Shown in pieces: positions 7,557 through 14,645 of a stretch of 31,716 nt of DNA. Below the pieces are notes generated by a model. It was given only the letters and a program-made list of their open reading frames with translations, was not told the DNA's origin and ran no database searches. The number at the start of each line of letters is the position of its first letter. Position 1 is the first letter of the stretch. The stretch spans positions 1 to 31,716 of the forward strand of contig JAQBQL010000241.1 of assembly GCA_028287035.1 (NCBI GenBank). Reading direction: 5' to 3'. The DNA is from Labilithrix sp. (GTDB taxonomy: Bacteria > Myxococcota > Polyangia > Polyangiales > Polyangiaceae). Made by a program: the position numbers and the translations under genes.

Positions 7557-7777
7557 GTTTCCTTCTTCTGGACGATCGAGGTCGCGAGCTCGCGACCGTC
7601 GCGCACGTCGAGGAGGCGACGTTCGCCATGAACCACACCTTCGACCGCGCCGAGCGCGTCGTGCGCGCGGTCGACCGGGTGCTGATGGCGACGAAGCATC
7701 GGTTCCAGGGCGAGTCGTTCTACGCCAGCCTCCACGGCAGCGCGGCGCGCGCCCCGAGAGAGGACGACGACGCATGA
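7553..7777 (+). CDS. Small phage protein of unknown function
   Basis: A 74-aa protein from GTG 7553 with GGGG about 7 nt upstream. The sequence is hydrophilic with a mixed beta start (MSFLLLDDRGRELATVAHVEE) and a charged end. I do not recognise the family. It is the first gene of the coupled rightward early operon. Confidence 0.6.
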   Translation: MSFLLLDDRGRELATVAHVEEATFAMNHTFDRAERVVRAVDRVLMATKHRFQGESFYASLHGSAARAPREDDDA

Positions 7778-7911
7778 GCGCCCGTCCCTTCGCGTCGGCC
7801 CCCCTTTGGCTGCTGCGCTTCATGCTCGCCCGCCGACTGTTCCGCCCGCTCTGGATCGAGATCTGGAACGAGATGTGGCGCCGCGGGCGCGACGACGGCG
7901 GTGCACCGTGA
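7774..7911 (+). CDS. Tiny basic/aromatic protein of unknown function
   Basis: A 45-aa protein whose ATG overlaps the previous stop as ATGA and whose own stop overlaps the next start as GTGA. The central stretch (PLWLLRFMLARRLFRPLWIEI) is hydrophobic with regular arginines, so it is more likely an amphipathic helix than a membrane span. The role is unknown; double coupling is the main support. Confidence 0.5.
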   Translation: MSARPFASAPLWLLRFMLARRLFRPLWIEIWNEMWRRGRDDGGAP

Positions 7912-8135
7912 GCTTCCGCGTCGGTGAGCGCGTCGTCGTCTCCGCGCACTGGTCTGCCTTCGCCCGCATGAAGGGCGAGGTCACGCTCCTCGTCGACTCG
8001 CACTTCATGGTCCGCCTCGACGGCGAGCTGTTCCCCGTCCGCTTCGGTGCCGGCGAGATCAGGAGCCTCGAGAGCGGCGCCGCCGAGCTCAGGGACGCGA
8101 TCGCGGACGCAACCAACCACCTGAAGGGCCGGTAA
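7908..8135 (+). CDS. Small beta-rich protein, possibly SH3-like
   Basis: A 75-aa protein from GTG 7908, overlapping the preceding stop. FRVGERVVVSAHW, EVTLLVDSHFMVRLDGE and FPVRFGAGEIRSLES read as successive strands of a small barrel, as in KOW/SH3-like modules, followed by a helix. No family recognised and no function assigned. Confidence 0.58.
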   Translation: MSFRVGERVVVSAHWSAFARMKGEVTLLVDSHFMVRLDGELFPVRFGAGEIRSLESGAAELRDAIADATNHLKGR

Positions 8136-8137
8136 CC

Positions 8138-9286
8138 ATGCGCAAGGAATCAGTGCGTGCCGTCGCCGTGCCGTGCTGCTTGGACCCCGACTGCAAGGGG
8201 CCGCAGACCCACGGCGGGAAGCGCCGTTCCCTCGACGACTACCCGTCACCGGAGTGGGTCATCCTCGCGATTGCCCCGCACGTGGCCGGCAAGGTGGTCC
8301 TCGATCCGTGCTGCGGAGCGGGAGCGATCCTCGATGTCTTCCGCGCGCTCGGGGCGGTGGTCATCGGTATCGAGATCTCCGAGGAGCGCGCAGCCGAGGC
8401 GAGGGCGAAGGGGCACAACGTCATCTGCGCCGACGCGCTCGCGATCGAGTGGCCCGACGCCGACCTCATCATCTCGAACCCGCCGTTCTCCCACGCCCAG
8501 GAGTTCGCGGAGAAGGCGCTCGCCTGCGTCGCGACGGGAGGCACTGTCGCGCTCCTCCTGCGCCTCGGCTTCCTCGAGAGCAAGAAGCGGATTGGGTTCC
8601 ACCGCGCGAACGGATCGAGCGTCTACGTGCTCTCGTCGCGCCCGTCGTTCACCGGCAACGGCAAGACCGACGCGAGCGGATACGGGTGGTTCCTTTGGGG
8701 CTCACGCCACGCGCGCTCGCTGCACTTCCTCGACGCGGTCGACCCTTCGCGGCGAGCTCGCACCATCCCGCCGACCGGCCCAGAGACCCGTCCGATCCCG
8801 GGTGCCGCCGGCTACCTCGCGAGCAGCGACGGAAAGATCCTCTCAACGTGGCGCCGGGCGCGCCACGGGCGCGCGGTCACCTCGACGCCTGACGGTGAGC
8901 CGAAGGAGCTCGCCGCCTACGACCGCAAGAGCGTCAAGGGCGAGCCGACCCCGTACCGCTCGGTGATGGTGAAGTGGGACGGGGGCAAGCGGAAGCCAGC
9001 GTACGTCCACCACCTCGTCGCGCTCGCGTTCCTCGGCCCACGTCCGGACGGCGCCGAGGTCCTCCACGGCGCGAAGGGGTCGAGCTGCAACGCGGCTGAG
9101 AATCTCCGATACGGCACGCCGGACGAGAACGGCGGAGAGCGCGCGATCGCGCGTGGCGACGACTGGTACCGCGCGCGTGGCTTGCGCCCGCCGCGCTTCG
9201 ATCTGCAGGGCGCCGCCGAGGAGACCGTCGAGCCAGCAGCGCCCCCGAGCGGCGCCTTCGACGACTTGCTCGAGGCCGGCGAATGA
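8138..9286 (+). CDS. DNA methyltransferase fused to a NUMOD4-HNH endonuclease-like domain
   Basis: A 382-aa protein with two modules. Residues about 30-190 are a SAM-dependent DNA methyltransferase: motif I DPCCGAGAI (56-64), an acidic motif II (GIEIS) and the catalytic SNPPF (113-117), typical of N6-adenine or N4-cytosine enzymes. Phage enzymes of this kind usually end near here (GYGWFLWG). Residues about 219-335 instead continue with a NUMOD4-type start (IPGAAGYLASSDGKILSTW) and an HNH-type fold: AYVHHLVALAFLG, then EVLHGAKG, then NAAENLRYGTPDEN. The usual VNH is VLH, but the histidines and the Asn of the motif are kept. It could be a methylase that acquired a homing-type nuclease or a self-protecting restriction-like enzyme. 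No separate target-recognition domain is obvious. Confidence 0.82.
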   Translation: MRKESVRAVAVPCCLDPDCKGPQTHGGKRRSLDDYPSPEWVILAIAPHVAGKVVLDPCCGAGAILDVFRALGAVVIGIEISEERAAEARAKGHNVICADALAIEWPDADLIISNPPFSHAQEFAEKALACVATGGTVALLLRLGFLESKKRIGFHRANGSSVYVLSSRPSFTGNGKTDASGYGWFLWGSRHARSLHFLDAVDPSRRARTIPPTGPETRPIPGAAGYLASSDGKILSTWRRARHGRAVTSTPDGEPKELAAYDRKSVKGEPTPYRSVMVKWDGGKRKPAYVHHLVALAFLGPRPDGAEVLHGAKGSSCNAAENLRYGTPDENGGERAIARGDDWYRARGLRPPRFDLQGAAEETVEPAAPPSGAFDDLLEAGE

Positions 9287-9447
9287 TCTGCCCCACCGGC
9301 AAGATCGGCTACCCGACCCACGCCGACGCCCTTCGCGCCGCCGCGGTCCTGCTTCGCCGCGCTCGGCGGCGCGTCGACACGTACCGGTGCGATGCCTGCC
9401 GCTCCTGGCACCACGGCCGATCGTCTGAACGCCACCGTTCCCGCTGA
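9283..9447 (+). CDS. Small Cys-containing phage protein (zinc-ribbon-like)
   Basis: A 54-aa protein with an ATGA overlap to the gene before. It reads MICPTGKIGYPTHADAL, an Arg-rich helix, then TYRCDACRSWHHG. The pattern of an early Cys, a basic helix and YRCxxCxxWHxG is common in tiny phage and actinobacterial proteins, probably zinc-binding. It is too short for a standard ORF cut-off. Function unknown. Confidence 0.6.
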   Translation: MICPTGKIGYPTHADALRAAAVLLRRARRRVDTYRCDACRSWHHGRSSERHRSR

Positions 9448-9479
9448 AGAGGTGTCCCGCGCGCCACGGCGCGCCTGCA

Positions 9480-10391
9480 ATGCATGTCGACTGCACATAC
9501 TTCCCGCCGCGCGAGAAGGCGCGAGGGAAACGATTCACGACGACGTGGGAGCGCCTCTGCGCGCGACTCACCGAAGCCAGCGTCGCACCCGAGAAGGGCG
9601 ACGCGGCGGGCATCTCCCTCGCCACCTTCCGTGGCGATCATCGCCTGCTCGCCAACGTCGAGCGAGTGTTCGCGGTCGGTCTCGACCTCGATCACCTTGA
9701 CGCCGTCTCCGTGTTCGCCCAGCGCGCGCCCGGCGAGATCGTCGAGGCGCACGACCTGTCGCGCCTTCGCGGCCGCTTCGCCGGCGTCGCCGCGTTCGTC
9801 CACACCACGTGGTCGTCGACGCTCGACGCGCCCCGCTGCCGCGTGTTCTTCCTGCTCTCGCGACCGGTCACCGGCGCGGAGTACCCGCGGATCTATCAGG
9901 CGATCGCGAGGGACGCCGAGCGGGGCGGACTCGTCGTGGACCGTGCCGCCTCCGACGCGTCGCGATTCTGGTTCCTGCCGTCCGTCCGCGCGGTGGGTTG
10001 CAGCATGGTCAGCTGGCGGTGCGACGGCCCGCCGATCGACGTCGACGCAGCTCTCCTCACCGTCCCTGCCCCCGCGCCTCCGCCCGCGCCGCCTCCGCGC
10101 GAGCGTCGCGACGGCGACGACCGCGTGTTCGAGCGCGCGTCGCGTTGGCTCGCGCAACGTGACCCGGCCATCCAGGGAAGCGGCGGCGACAAGCACACGT
10201 TCGAGACGGCCTGCGCCATCGTCCGCGGCTTCGACCTCGACGACGCGAGCGCCTACCGCCTGCTGTGCGACTGGAACCTGACGTGCCGCCCACCCTGGGA
10301 CGAGCACGGCCTGCGCAGGAAGATCCGCGAGGCGCGCGAGCGCGGGCGGATGCCCTTCGGCGCGCTCCGCGACGCGAGGAGGTCCGCGTGA
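9480..10391 (+). CDS. Prim-pol (archaeo-eukaryotic type) primase-like protein
   Basis: The product is 303 aa. Residues about 60-180 carry marks of prim-pol/RepB-type primases: FAVGLDLDHLD supplies the DxD metal site (D69, D71), FVHTTWSSTLDAPRCRVFFLLS the conserved histidine strand, and SDASRFWFLPS the third region. A Pro-rich linker (about 195-210) leads to a C-terminal helical region (KHTFETACAIVRGFDLDDASAYRLLCDWN) like the PriCT domains that link primases to helicases. It should make primers or initiate at the phage origin with the SF3 helicase downstream. The start at 9480 gives a 32-bp gap and no clear SD. Confidence 0.75.
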   Translation: MHVDCTYFPPREKARGKRFTTTWERLCARLTEASVAPEKGDAAGISLATFRGDHRLLANVERVFAVGLDLDHLDAVSVFAQRAPGEIVEAHDLSRLRGRFAGVAAFVHTTWSSTLDAPRCRVFFLLSRPVTGAEYPRIYQAIARDAERGGLVVDRAASDASRFWFLPSVRAVGCSMVSWRCDGPPIDVDAALLTVPAPAPPPAPPPRERRDGDDRVFERASRWLAQRDPAIQGSGGDKHTFETACAIVRGFDLDDASAYRLLCDWNLTCRPPWDEHGLRRKIREARERGRMPFGALRDARRSA

Positions 10392-11863
10392 GCGTCTCTC
10401 TCCGGCCGTATCAGGTCGCCTCGATCGAACAGGTGCGCAGCGCGATCCGCGCCGGCAAGCGGCGCATCATGCTCACCATCCCCACCGGCGGCGGCAAGAC
10501 GTTCACGTCCGCCTTCGTCATCGTCTCCGCCCTGGCGAAGGCAAAGCGCTGCCTCTTCGTTGCCCATCGAAAGGAGCTCATCGACCAGACGGTGGCCGCG
10601 TTCCTCCGCCTCGGCGTCACGGACATCGGGGTGATCCGCGCAGGCGACAAGCGCCGCAACCCGGCGGCGAGGCTTCAGATCGCCAGCATCCAGACGCTCG
10701 CGCGGCGCACGGTCGATGGCGACTTCGACGTCGTCGTGATCGACGAGGGCCACCGCTCCGTCGCGAAGTCCTACACGGTCCACCTTTTCGAGCGGTACCC
10801 GCGCGCCGTCATCCTCGCGCTTTCGGCCACGCCGATCCGGTCCGACGGCCGCCCGCTGGCCTCGCACTTCGACGCCCTCGTGATCGGCGCCCTCTACTCC
10901 GAGCTCCTCGCGTCCGGCGCCATCGTCGAGCCGCGCGTCTACTCCACGCCGATCCTGCCCGATCTCTCCAGTGTGAGAACGACGGCCGGGGAGTTCAACC
11001 AGGAGGACCTCGAGGCCGCCGTCAACAAGGGCGCGCTCATCGGCAACCTGCTCGCCGAATGGCAGAAGCATCCGCCGCAGCGCACCGTCGTCTTCGCCGT
11101 CTCGGTCCGGCACTCGCGCGCGATCGTCGAAACGTTCCGCGCCGCCGGCGTCACCGCCGAGCACCTCGATGGGACCACGCCCGAGGCGGAGCGCACCGCG
11201 ATCCTCGCGCGCCTCGCATCGGGCGAATCGATGGTCGTCTCCAACGTGGGAGTCCTCTGCGAAGGCTGGGACCTTCCGAGCTGCAAGACGCTCATCCTGG
11301 CGCGCCCGACGAAGTCGCTCGGCCTCTACATGCAGATGGGCGGACGCATCTTTCGGCCCTGGGAGGACGTCACGCCGATCGTTCTCGACCACGGCGGCAA
11401 CGTCGATCGCCACGGGCTCCCGCACGTCGACCGCTCATGGTCGCTCGAGGCGAAGCCGAAGAAGACGACCGACGCGCCGACGAAGATCTGCAAGGCCTGC
11501 TACGCGTACGTGCGCGCTGGCGCGAAGGCGTGCCCGTACTGCGGCCACGTGTTCGAGGCCACGCCCGACGACCTCGCGCTAGCGAAGACGACGGAACCGA
11601 TCCCGATCGATCTCGCCCTCCGCACGCTCGACGCTGCCGACGTGGACGATCCCGTGAAGCTGCGCGAGTTCCGCGCGCTTCACCGGAAGTGCCGCGATCG
11701 CGGCTGGAAGCTCGGGGCGGCCATCCACCGATACGAGGAACGCTTCGGCGAGCCGCCGCCGAAGGCGTGGATCGATGCGCTGAAGAGCGACGCGAGGAAG
11801 GATGCCGAGTGGAAGGACCGCATCAAGAAGCGACTGGCCGATCAGGGCGGGGTGGCGGCATGA
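10388..11863 (+). CDS. SF2 DEAD/DEAH-type helicase with C-terminal zinc ribbon
   Basis: A 491-aa protein from a GTG that overlaps the preceding stop. Motifs run in order: Walker A TGGGKT (33-38), DEGH (119-122), SAT (146-148), a second RecA fold with VVSNVGVLCEGWDLP (283-297), and motif VI QMGGRIFRP (316-324). A four-cysteine ribbon (CKAC at 368-371, CPYC at 382-385) follows, then a helical tail. The type matches phage and restriction-like helicases that unwind or translocate on double-stranded DNA. In this operon it probably works in replication or recombination with the neighbouring VRR-NUC nuclease. Confidence 0.9.
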   Translation: MSVSLRPYQVASIEQVRSAIRAGKRRIMLTIPTGGGKTFTSAFVIVSALAKAKRCLFVAHRKELIDQTVAAFLRLGVTDIGVIRAGDKRRNPAARLQIASIQTLARRTVDGDFDVVVIDEGHRSVAKSYTVHLFERYPRAVILALSATPIRSDGRPLASHFDALVIGALYSELLASGAIVEPRVYSTPILPDLSSVRTTAGEFNQEDLEAAVNKGALIGNLLAEWQKHPPQRTVVFAVSVRHSRAIVETFRAAGVTAEHLDGTTPEAERTAILARLASGESMVVSNVGVLCEGWDLPSCKTLILARPTKSLGLYMQMGGRIFRPWEDVTPIVLDHGGNVDRHGLPHVDRSWSLEAKPKKTTDAPTKICKACYAYVRAGAKACPYCGHVFEATPDDLALAKTTEPIPIDLALRTLDAADVDDPVKLREFRALHRKCRDRGWKLGAAIHRYEERFGEPPPKAWIDALKSDARKDAEWKDRIKKRLADQGGVAA

Positions 11864-12240
11864 CCGAGACCGAGCTCCTCAACCTGTTTTTCGAGCGCGT
11901 GCCCGCAGCGCTCCCGGACCTGCGCGTCTTCCGTCGCAACGTCGGACGCTTCAAGACGTTCGACGGCGATCGCGTCGTGCACATCGGTATCGCGGGGCAG
12001 GCCGACGCCTACGCGATCGGACGCGGCGGCATCCACGTCGAGCTAGAGGGCAAGGCGGCGCGCGGAGCGCTCATGAAGCGCCAGGTGGCGTGGCGTGCGT
12101 GGTGCGAGCGCTGGCGCATCCCCTACCTGGTCCTGCGCGCTCGACGCGGCGAGACCCCCGACGAGACCGTGACGCGATGGCTCGAGGAACTGCGACGTCT
12201 TCTTTTGAATCCCGCCGCACGCGTGGAGATGAGCACATGA
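11860..12240 (+). CDS. VRR-NUC family nuclease
   Basis: A 126-aa protein with ATGA overlaps at both ends. It is a compact PD-(D/E)XK fold: GIAGQADAYAI (D49), the core IHVELEGKAARG with E63-x-K65, and MKRQVAWRAW (Q75) forming the usual helix. Small phage VRR-NUC proteins of this size cut branched or flap DNA. It sits between two helicases, which suggests resolution of replication intermediates. A copy of the late-operon 15-bp motif lies within its 3' end at 12194-12208. Confidence 0.83.
   Translation: MTETELLNLFFERVPAALPDLRVFRRNVGRFKTFDGDRVVHIGIAGQADAYAIGRGGIHVELEGKAARGALMKRQVAWRAWCERWRIPYLVLRARRGETPDETVTRWLEELRRLLLNPAARVEMST
12194..12208 (+). promoter_or_regulatory. Copy of the repeated 15-bp motif, inside a coding region
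   Basis: GACGTCTTCTTTTGA differs by one base from the late-operon element GACGCCTTCTTTTGA. It lies 28 nt before the SF3 helicase start, about twice the distance seen at the other four copies, and within the VRR-NUC coding sequence. It may be functional, decayed or coincidental. Confidence 0.35.
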
Positions 12241-13745
12241 TCGACTACGACTTCGAAGGCCCGCCCTCGTTCGACGACGAGGAGGTGCTGCCCGCGAGCG
12301 ACGAGGAGCTGCGCGAGGACGCTCCGCTCACGACCGACAGCGCGAACGCCGAGGCCGTCGTCGCCGATCACGGCAAGGGATACCTCTTCGTGCACGCGTG
12401 GTCCCGATGGCTTGCGTGGGACGGGCGCCGCTGGCGTGACGAGGGCGCCGATGGCCAGCTTCAGCGCTCGATCGTGCAGGCGATGCGCGCCCGGTGGTCG
12501 GCCGCTCGCGCTCGACTCCGCGATGCTGAGGAGCGCATCCAGGCGGCGGCTCTCAAGGCGCAGAAGGACGAGGACGCGGAGTACCAGGCGAAGCGCGAGA
12601 AGGCGCTGCTGAAGTGGTACGAGCAGAGCCAGAACCAGTCGCGGATCGCCGCGTGCCGCGTCGGCATGCAGGCGCACCTCGGCGTCTCGCACGACCGCCT
12701 CGATTGCCAGCCGATGCTGCTCAACGTGGCGAACGGCACGATCGACCTTCGGAACGCCGAGCTCAGGCCGCATGCCCGCGAGGACTACCTCACGAAGGTG
12801 ATCGAAACCGAGTACCACGACGACGCGAAGTGCCCGACCTGGGACGCGTTCATGTCGTGGATGATGCCCGAGATCTCGACGCGCTTGTACCTCCAGCGGT
12901 GGGCCGGGTACGCCGCGACCGGCAAGGTCTCCGAGCAGAAGATCCTGTTCCTCTACGGCGGCGGCAAGAACGGCAAGTCGACGTGGACGCAGACGATCGC
13001 GCGCGTGCTCGGCGCCTATTCGTGCTCCGCGCCGCGCGAGCTGCTGTTCGTATCGAAGGGCGGCGCCGAGCGGCACCCGACCGAGATCGCTGCGCTCTTC
13101 GGCATGCATCTCGCCGTCTGCGCCGAGGTGCAAGCCAACGCGCAGCTCGACGAGGCCAAGACGAAGGACCTGTCGGGCGGCGATCGTCTCAGCGCGCGCC
13201 GCATGCGCGAGGACAACTGGACGTTCGAGCCGACGCACAAGCTGTTCCTCTACGGCAACAACAAGCCGAACATTTCCGGCTCCGACGACGGCATCTGGCG
13301 GCGCATCTGCTTCGTGAAGTGCCTCGGCCAGATCACCGAGGCGGAGCGGGATATCCACCTCACCGACCGGCTCCTCGGTGAGGCCGAGGGCATCCTCCGG
13401 TGGGTCGTGCAGGGCTGCCTCGAATGGCAGCGCATCGGCCTCCTCGAGCCCGTCAGCGTCGTCGACGCCACCCAGGAGTACCGCGAGGAGAGCGACGCGA
13501 TCGGGCGCTACCTCGATGAGCGCGTGGTGTTCGGGCCGGACGACGTCGTGCCCCGCGTCGAGATCCGGAAGGCGTACGAGGCATGGTGCGAGGAGCAAGG
13601 CTACATGCCGCTCGGGGCGCGGCGCTTTGCCCAGCGGCTGCGCGAGCACGGGGTCAAGGAGGCCAGCAAGCGCATCGGTACGAGCGTCGTCAACGCGTGG
13701 CGCGGATGCCGCCTGAAGTACGGCTCGGAGATGACCGAAAGCTGA
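12237..13745 (+). CDS. P4-type SF3 replicative helicase (D5-like)
   Basis: A 502-aa protein with ATGA coupling to the nuclease gene. The N-terminus is acidic, and 100-125 is a short coiled coil. Residues about 155-225 form the D5_N-like region (QPMLLNVANGTIDLRN). The SF3 ATPase follows: Walker A GGKNGKST (242-249), Walker B strand HLAVCAEVQ (291-299) and motif C LFLYGNNKPNI (337-346). The C-terminus (about 420-500) looks like a winged-helix primase C-terminal domain. It should load at the origin as a hexamer, with the prim-pol protein three genes upstream as primase. The AT-rich repeat region right after its stop is a candidate origin. Confidence 0.9.
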   Translation: MIDYDFEGPPSFDDEEVLPASDEELREDAPLTTDSANAEAVVADHGKGYLFVHAWSRWLAWDGRRWRDEGADGQLQRSIVQAMRARWSAARARLRDAEERIQAAALKAQKDEDAEYQAKREKALLKWYEQSQNQSRIAACRVGMQAHLGVSHDRLDCQPMLLNVANGTIDLRNAELRPHAREDYLTKVIETEYHDDAKCPTWDAFMSWMMPEISTRLYLQRWAGYAATGKVSEQKILFLYGGGKNGKSTWTQTIARVLGAYSCSAPRELLFVSKGGAERHPTEIAALFGMHLAVCAEVQANAQLDEAKTKDLSGGDRLSARRMREDNWTFEPTHKLFLYGNNKPNISGSDDGIWRRICFVKCLGQITEAERDIHLTDRLLGEAEGILRWVVQGCLEWQRIGLLEPVSVVDATQEYREESDAIGRYLDERVVFGPDDVVPRVEIRKAYEAWCEEQGYMPLGARRFAQRLREHGVKEASKRIGTSVVNAWRGCRLKYGSEMTES

Positions 13746-13752
13746 TTGCCAA

Positions 13753-13800
13753 TGTTTGTACCAACATCTGACTACGGCGTCGGTAGTGTTGGTGTTTGTA
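13753..13800. repeat. Direct repeats TGTTTGTA flanking inverted repeat CCAACA/TGTTGG
   Basis: TGTTTGTA at 13753-13760 and 13793-13800 lie 40 bp apart. Between them CCAACA (13761-13766) pairs with TGTTGG (13787-13792), with an inner CTAC/GTAG stem at 13772-13775 and 13783-13786. It starts 8 bp after the SF3 helicase stop. It could be initiator binding sites or an RNA hairpin at the operon end; there is no T-run. Confidence 0.5.
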
Positions 13801-13843
13801 AGTAGCAACCTCTCGTTATCAGGATCTTTAGAACTTCTAACTC

Positions 13844-13862
13844 ATCTCTCTAAGAGAGAGAT
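13844..13862. repeat. 8-bp inverted repeat ATCTCTCT-AAG-AGAGAGAT
   Basis: A perfect 8-bp inverted repeat with a 3-base loop, in the most AT-rich part of the gap. A strong AGGAGG follows at 13866-13871 but touches an ATG with no spacing, so it does not mark a gene start. Possible protein-binding site or cruciform element. Confidence 0.45.
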
Positions 13863-13906
13863 AATAGGAGGATGGTATCAACAACCGCCTACACGCCTAC
13901 AACCCA

Positions 13907-13961
13907 CCCCCCCCTGACAGTGATCGGGGGGGGCGCGCATGGCGGGGACCGGTCTTTTTTT
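13907..13961 (+). terminator. C8/G8 hairpin followed by T7: possible terminator
   Basis: Eight C (13907-13914) face eight G (13926-13933) across an 11-base loop, giving a very stable stem. A run of seven T (13955-13961) comes 21 bases later, after a short GACCGGTC palindrome. The distance is too long for a textbook intrinsic terminator, so the call is tentative. The G8 run alone could also form other structures. Confidence 0.3.
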
Positions 13962-14081
13962 CTGCGCGTGGGGTCGAAACGGGGTCGGTGACAGGCGTCG
14001 GTGACGCGACGGCCGGCAGAGCTGCTTCGATTGTAGACTTGTGCCTCGCAATTCCCGGTTGTGCCATTATGGTTCTAGGAT

Positions 14082-14645
14082 ATGGCGCCGCACGTATCGG
14101 AAGTCGGGATGACGCGGGCCGGTGACCTGATCTCCCGGTGCGCCGACTCGCACGCCGAGATCGCGGCGAAGCTCGGCGTCGACAAGTCGCTCGTTACGCG
14201 GTGGCGGTCGGGCGCGCGTCGACCGTCCGACGAGGACATGGCGACGCTCGAGCGGCTCTACGGCACGCCAGAGGAGCTCGAGCCGCCGTCCCTCGACGAG
14301 CCTGACGCCGTCGAGCCCCGGGCCCCGCGTGCGCCGTTCGTCGAGGACGAGAAGGACCGGGCCGAGAGCAACAACGACCGGCTCCACCGCTACATCCGCG
14401 AGGGCATGCGGGAGCTCGAGAACGACACGGAGCTGTCTGGCGTGAAGCGTGCCGAGGCGCTGAAGAAGCTCGTCGATGCCCAGGTCGCACTCGACCGGTC
14501 GACCGGAGAGAACGCGCTCACGATGACGCGGATCGTCGCGCACCCCGAGTTCCGCCGGTGCGTGCGGCTCGTCGTCGACGCCGTCTCCCCCTTCCCTGAC
14601 GCGCTGCGGGCCGTGACGAAGGCGCTCGACGCCGCGGGCGCATGA
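14082..14645 (+). CDS. HTH protein, probable terminase small subunit
   Basis: A 187-aa protein from ATG 14082; an internal ATG at 14109 with GGAAG upstream is an alternative. Residues about 24-48 (HAEIAAKLGVDKSLVTRWRSG) are an XRE-like HTH. An acidic/Pro linker (65-90) leads to helices that could form the oligomerisation part (NNDRLHRYIREGMRELEND). The C-terminus (IVAHPEFRRCVRLVVDAVSPFPDAL) resembles ends of phage small terminases. As first gene of the late operon, two genes before TerL, it would recognise the packaging site. A regulator role is the main alternative because of the XRE-type HTH. Confidence 0.55.
   Translation: MAPHVSEVGMTRAGDLISRCADSHAEIAAKLGVDKSLVTRWRSGARRPSDEDMATLERLYGTPEELEPPSLDEPDAVEPRAPRAPFVEDEKDRAESNNDRLHRYIREGMRELENDTELSGVKRAEALKKLVDAQVALDRSTGENALTMTRIVAHPEFRRCVRLVVDAVSPFPDALRAVTKALDAAGA

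Larger units (their letters stand above)
13746..14081. other. AT-rich, repeat-rich intergenic region; candidate origin and late control region
   Basis: This 336-bp gap is the longest without a gene in the prophage. Its first 130 bp are much richer in A+T than any neighbouring stretch. It holds TGTTTGTA twice (13753-13760, 13793-13800) flanking an inverted repeat CCAACA/TGTTGG. It also holds TAGAA-C-TTCTA at 13829-13839, an 8-bp inverted repeat at 13844-13862, a C8/G8 hairpin, a T7 run, and GTCGGTGAC twice with a 13-bp period. It separates the replication and late genes. Both an origin and a terminator-plus-late-promoter region are plausible. I see no convincing gene or clean sigma-70 promoter. 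Confidence 0.5.

Noticed and set aside
13872..13991. Short frame starting at the ATG after AGGAGG at 13866-13871
   Set aside because: The SD touches the ATG with no spacing, and the frame translates the C8/G8 hairpin and the T-run, so it is unlikely to be a gene.
13984..14005. GTCGGTGAC repeats as a CRISPR or iteron array
   Set aside because: Only two copies of 9 bp; too few and too short for either. Kept only as part of the intergenic description.
14039..14081. Sigma-70 promoter before the small terminase gene
   Set aside because: TTGTGC and CATTAT are 20 bp apart and other pairs are worse, so no clean promoter can be named.
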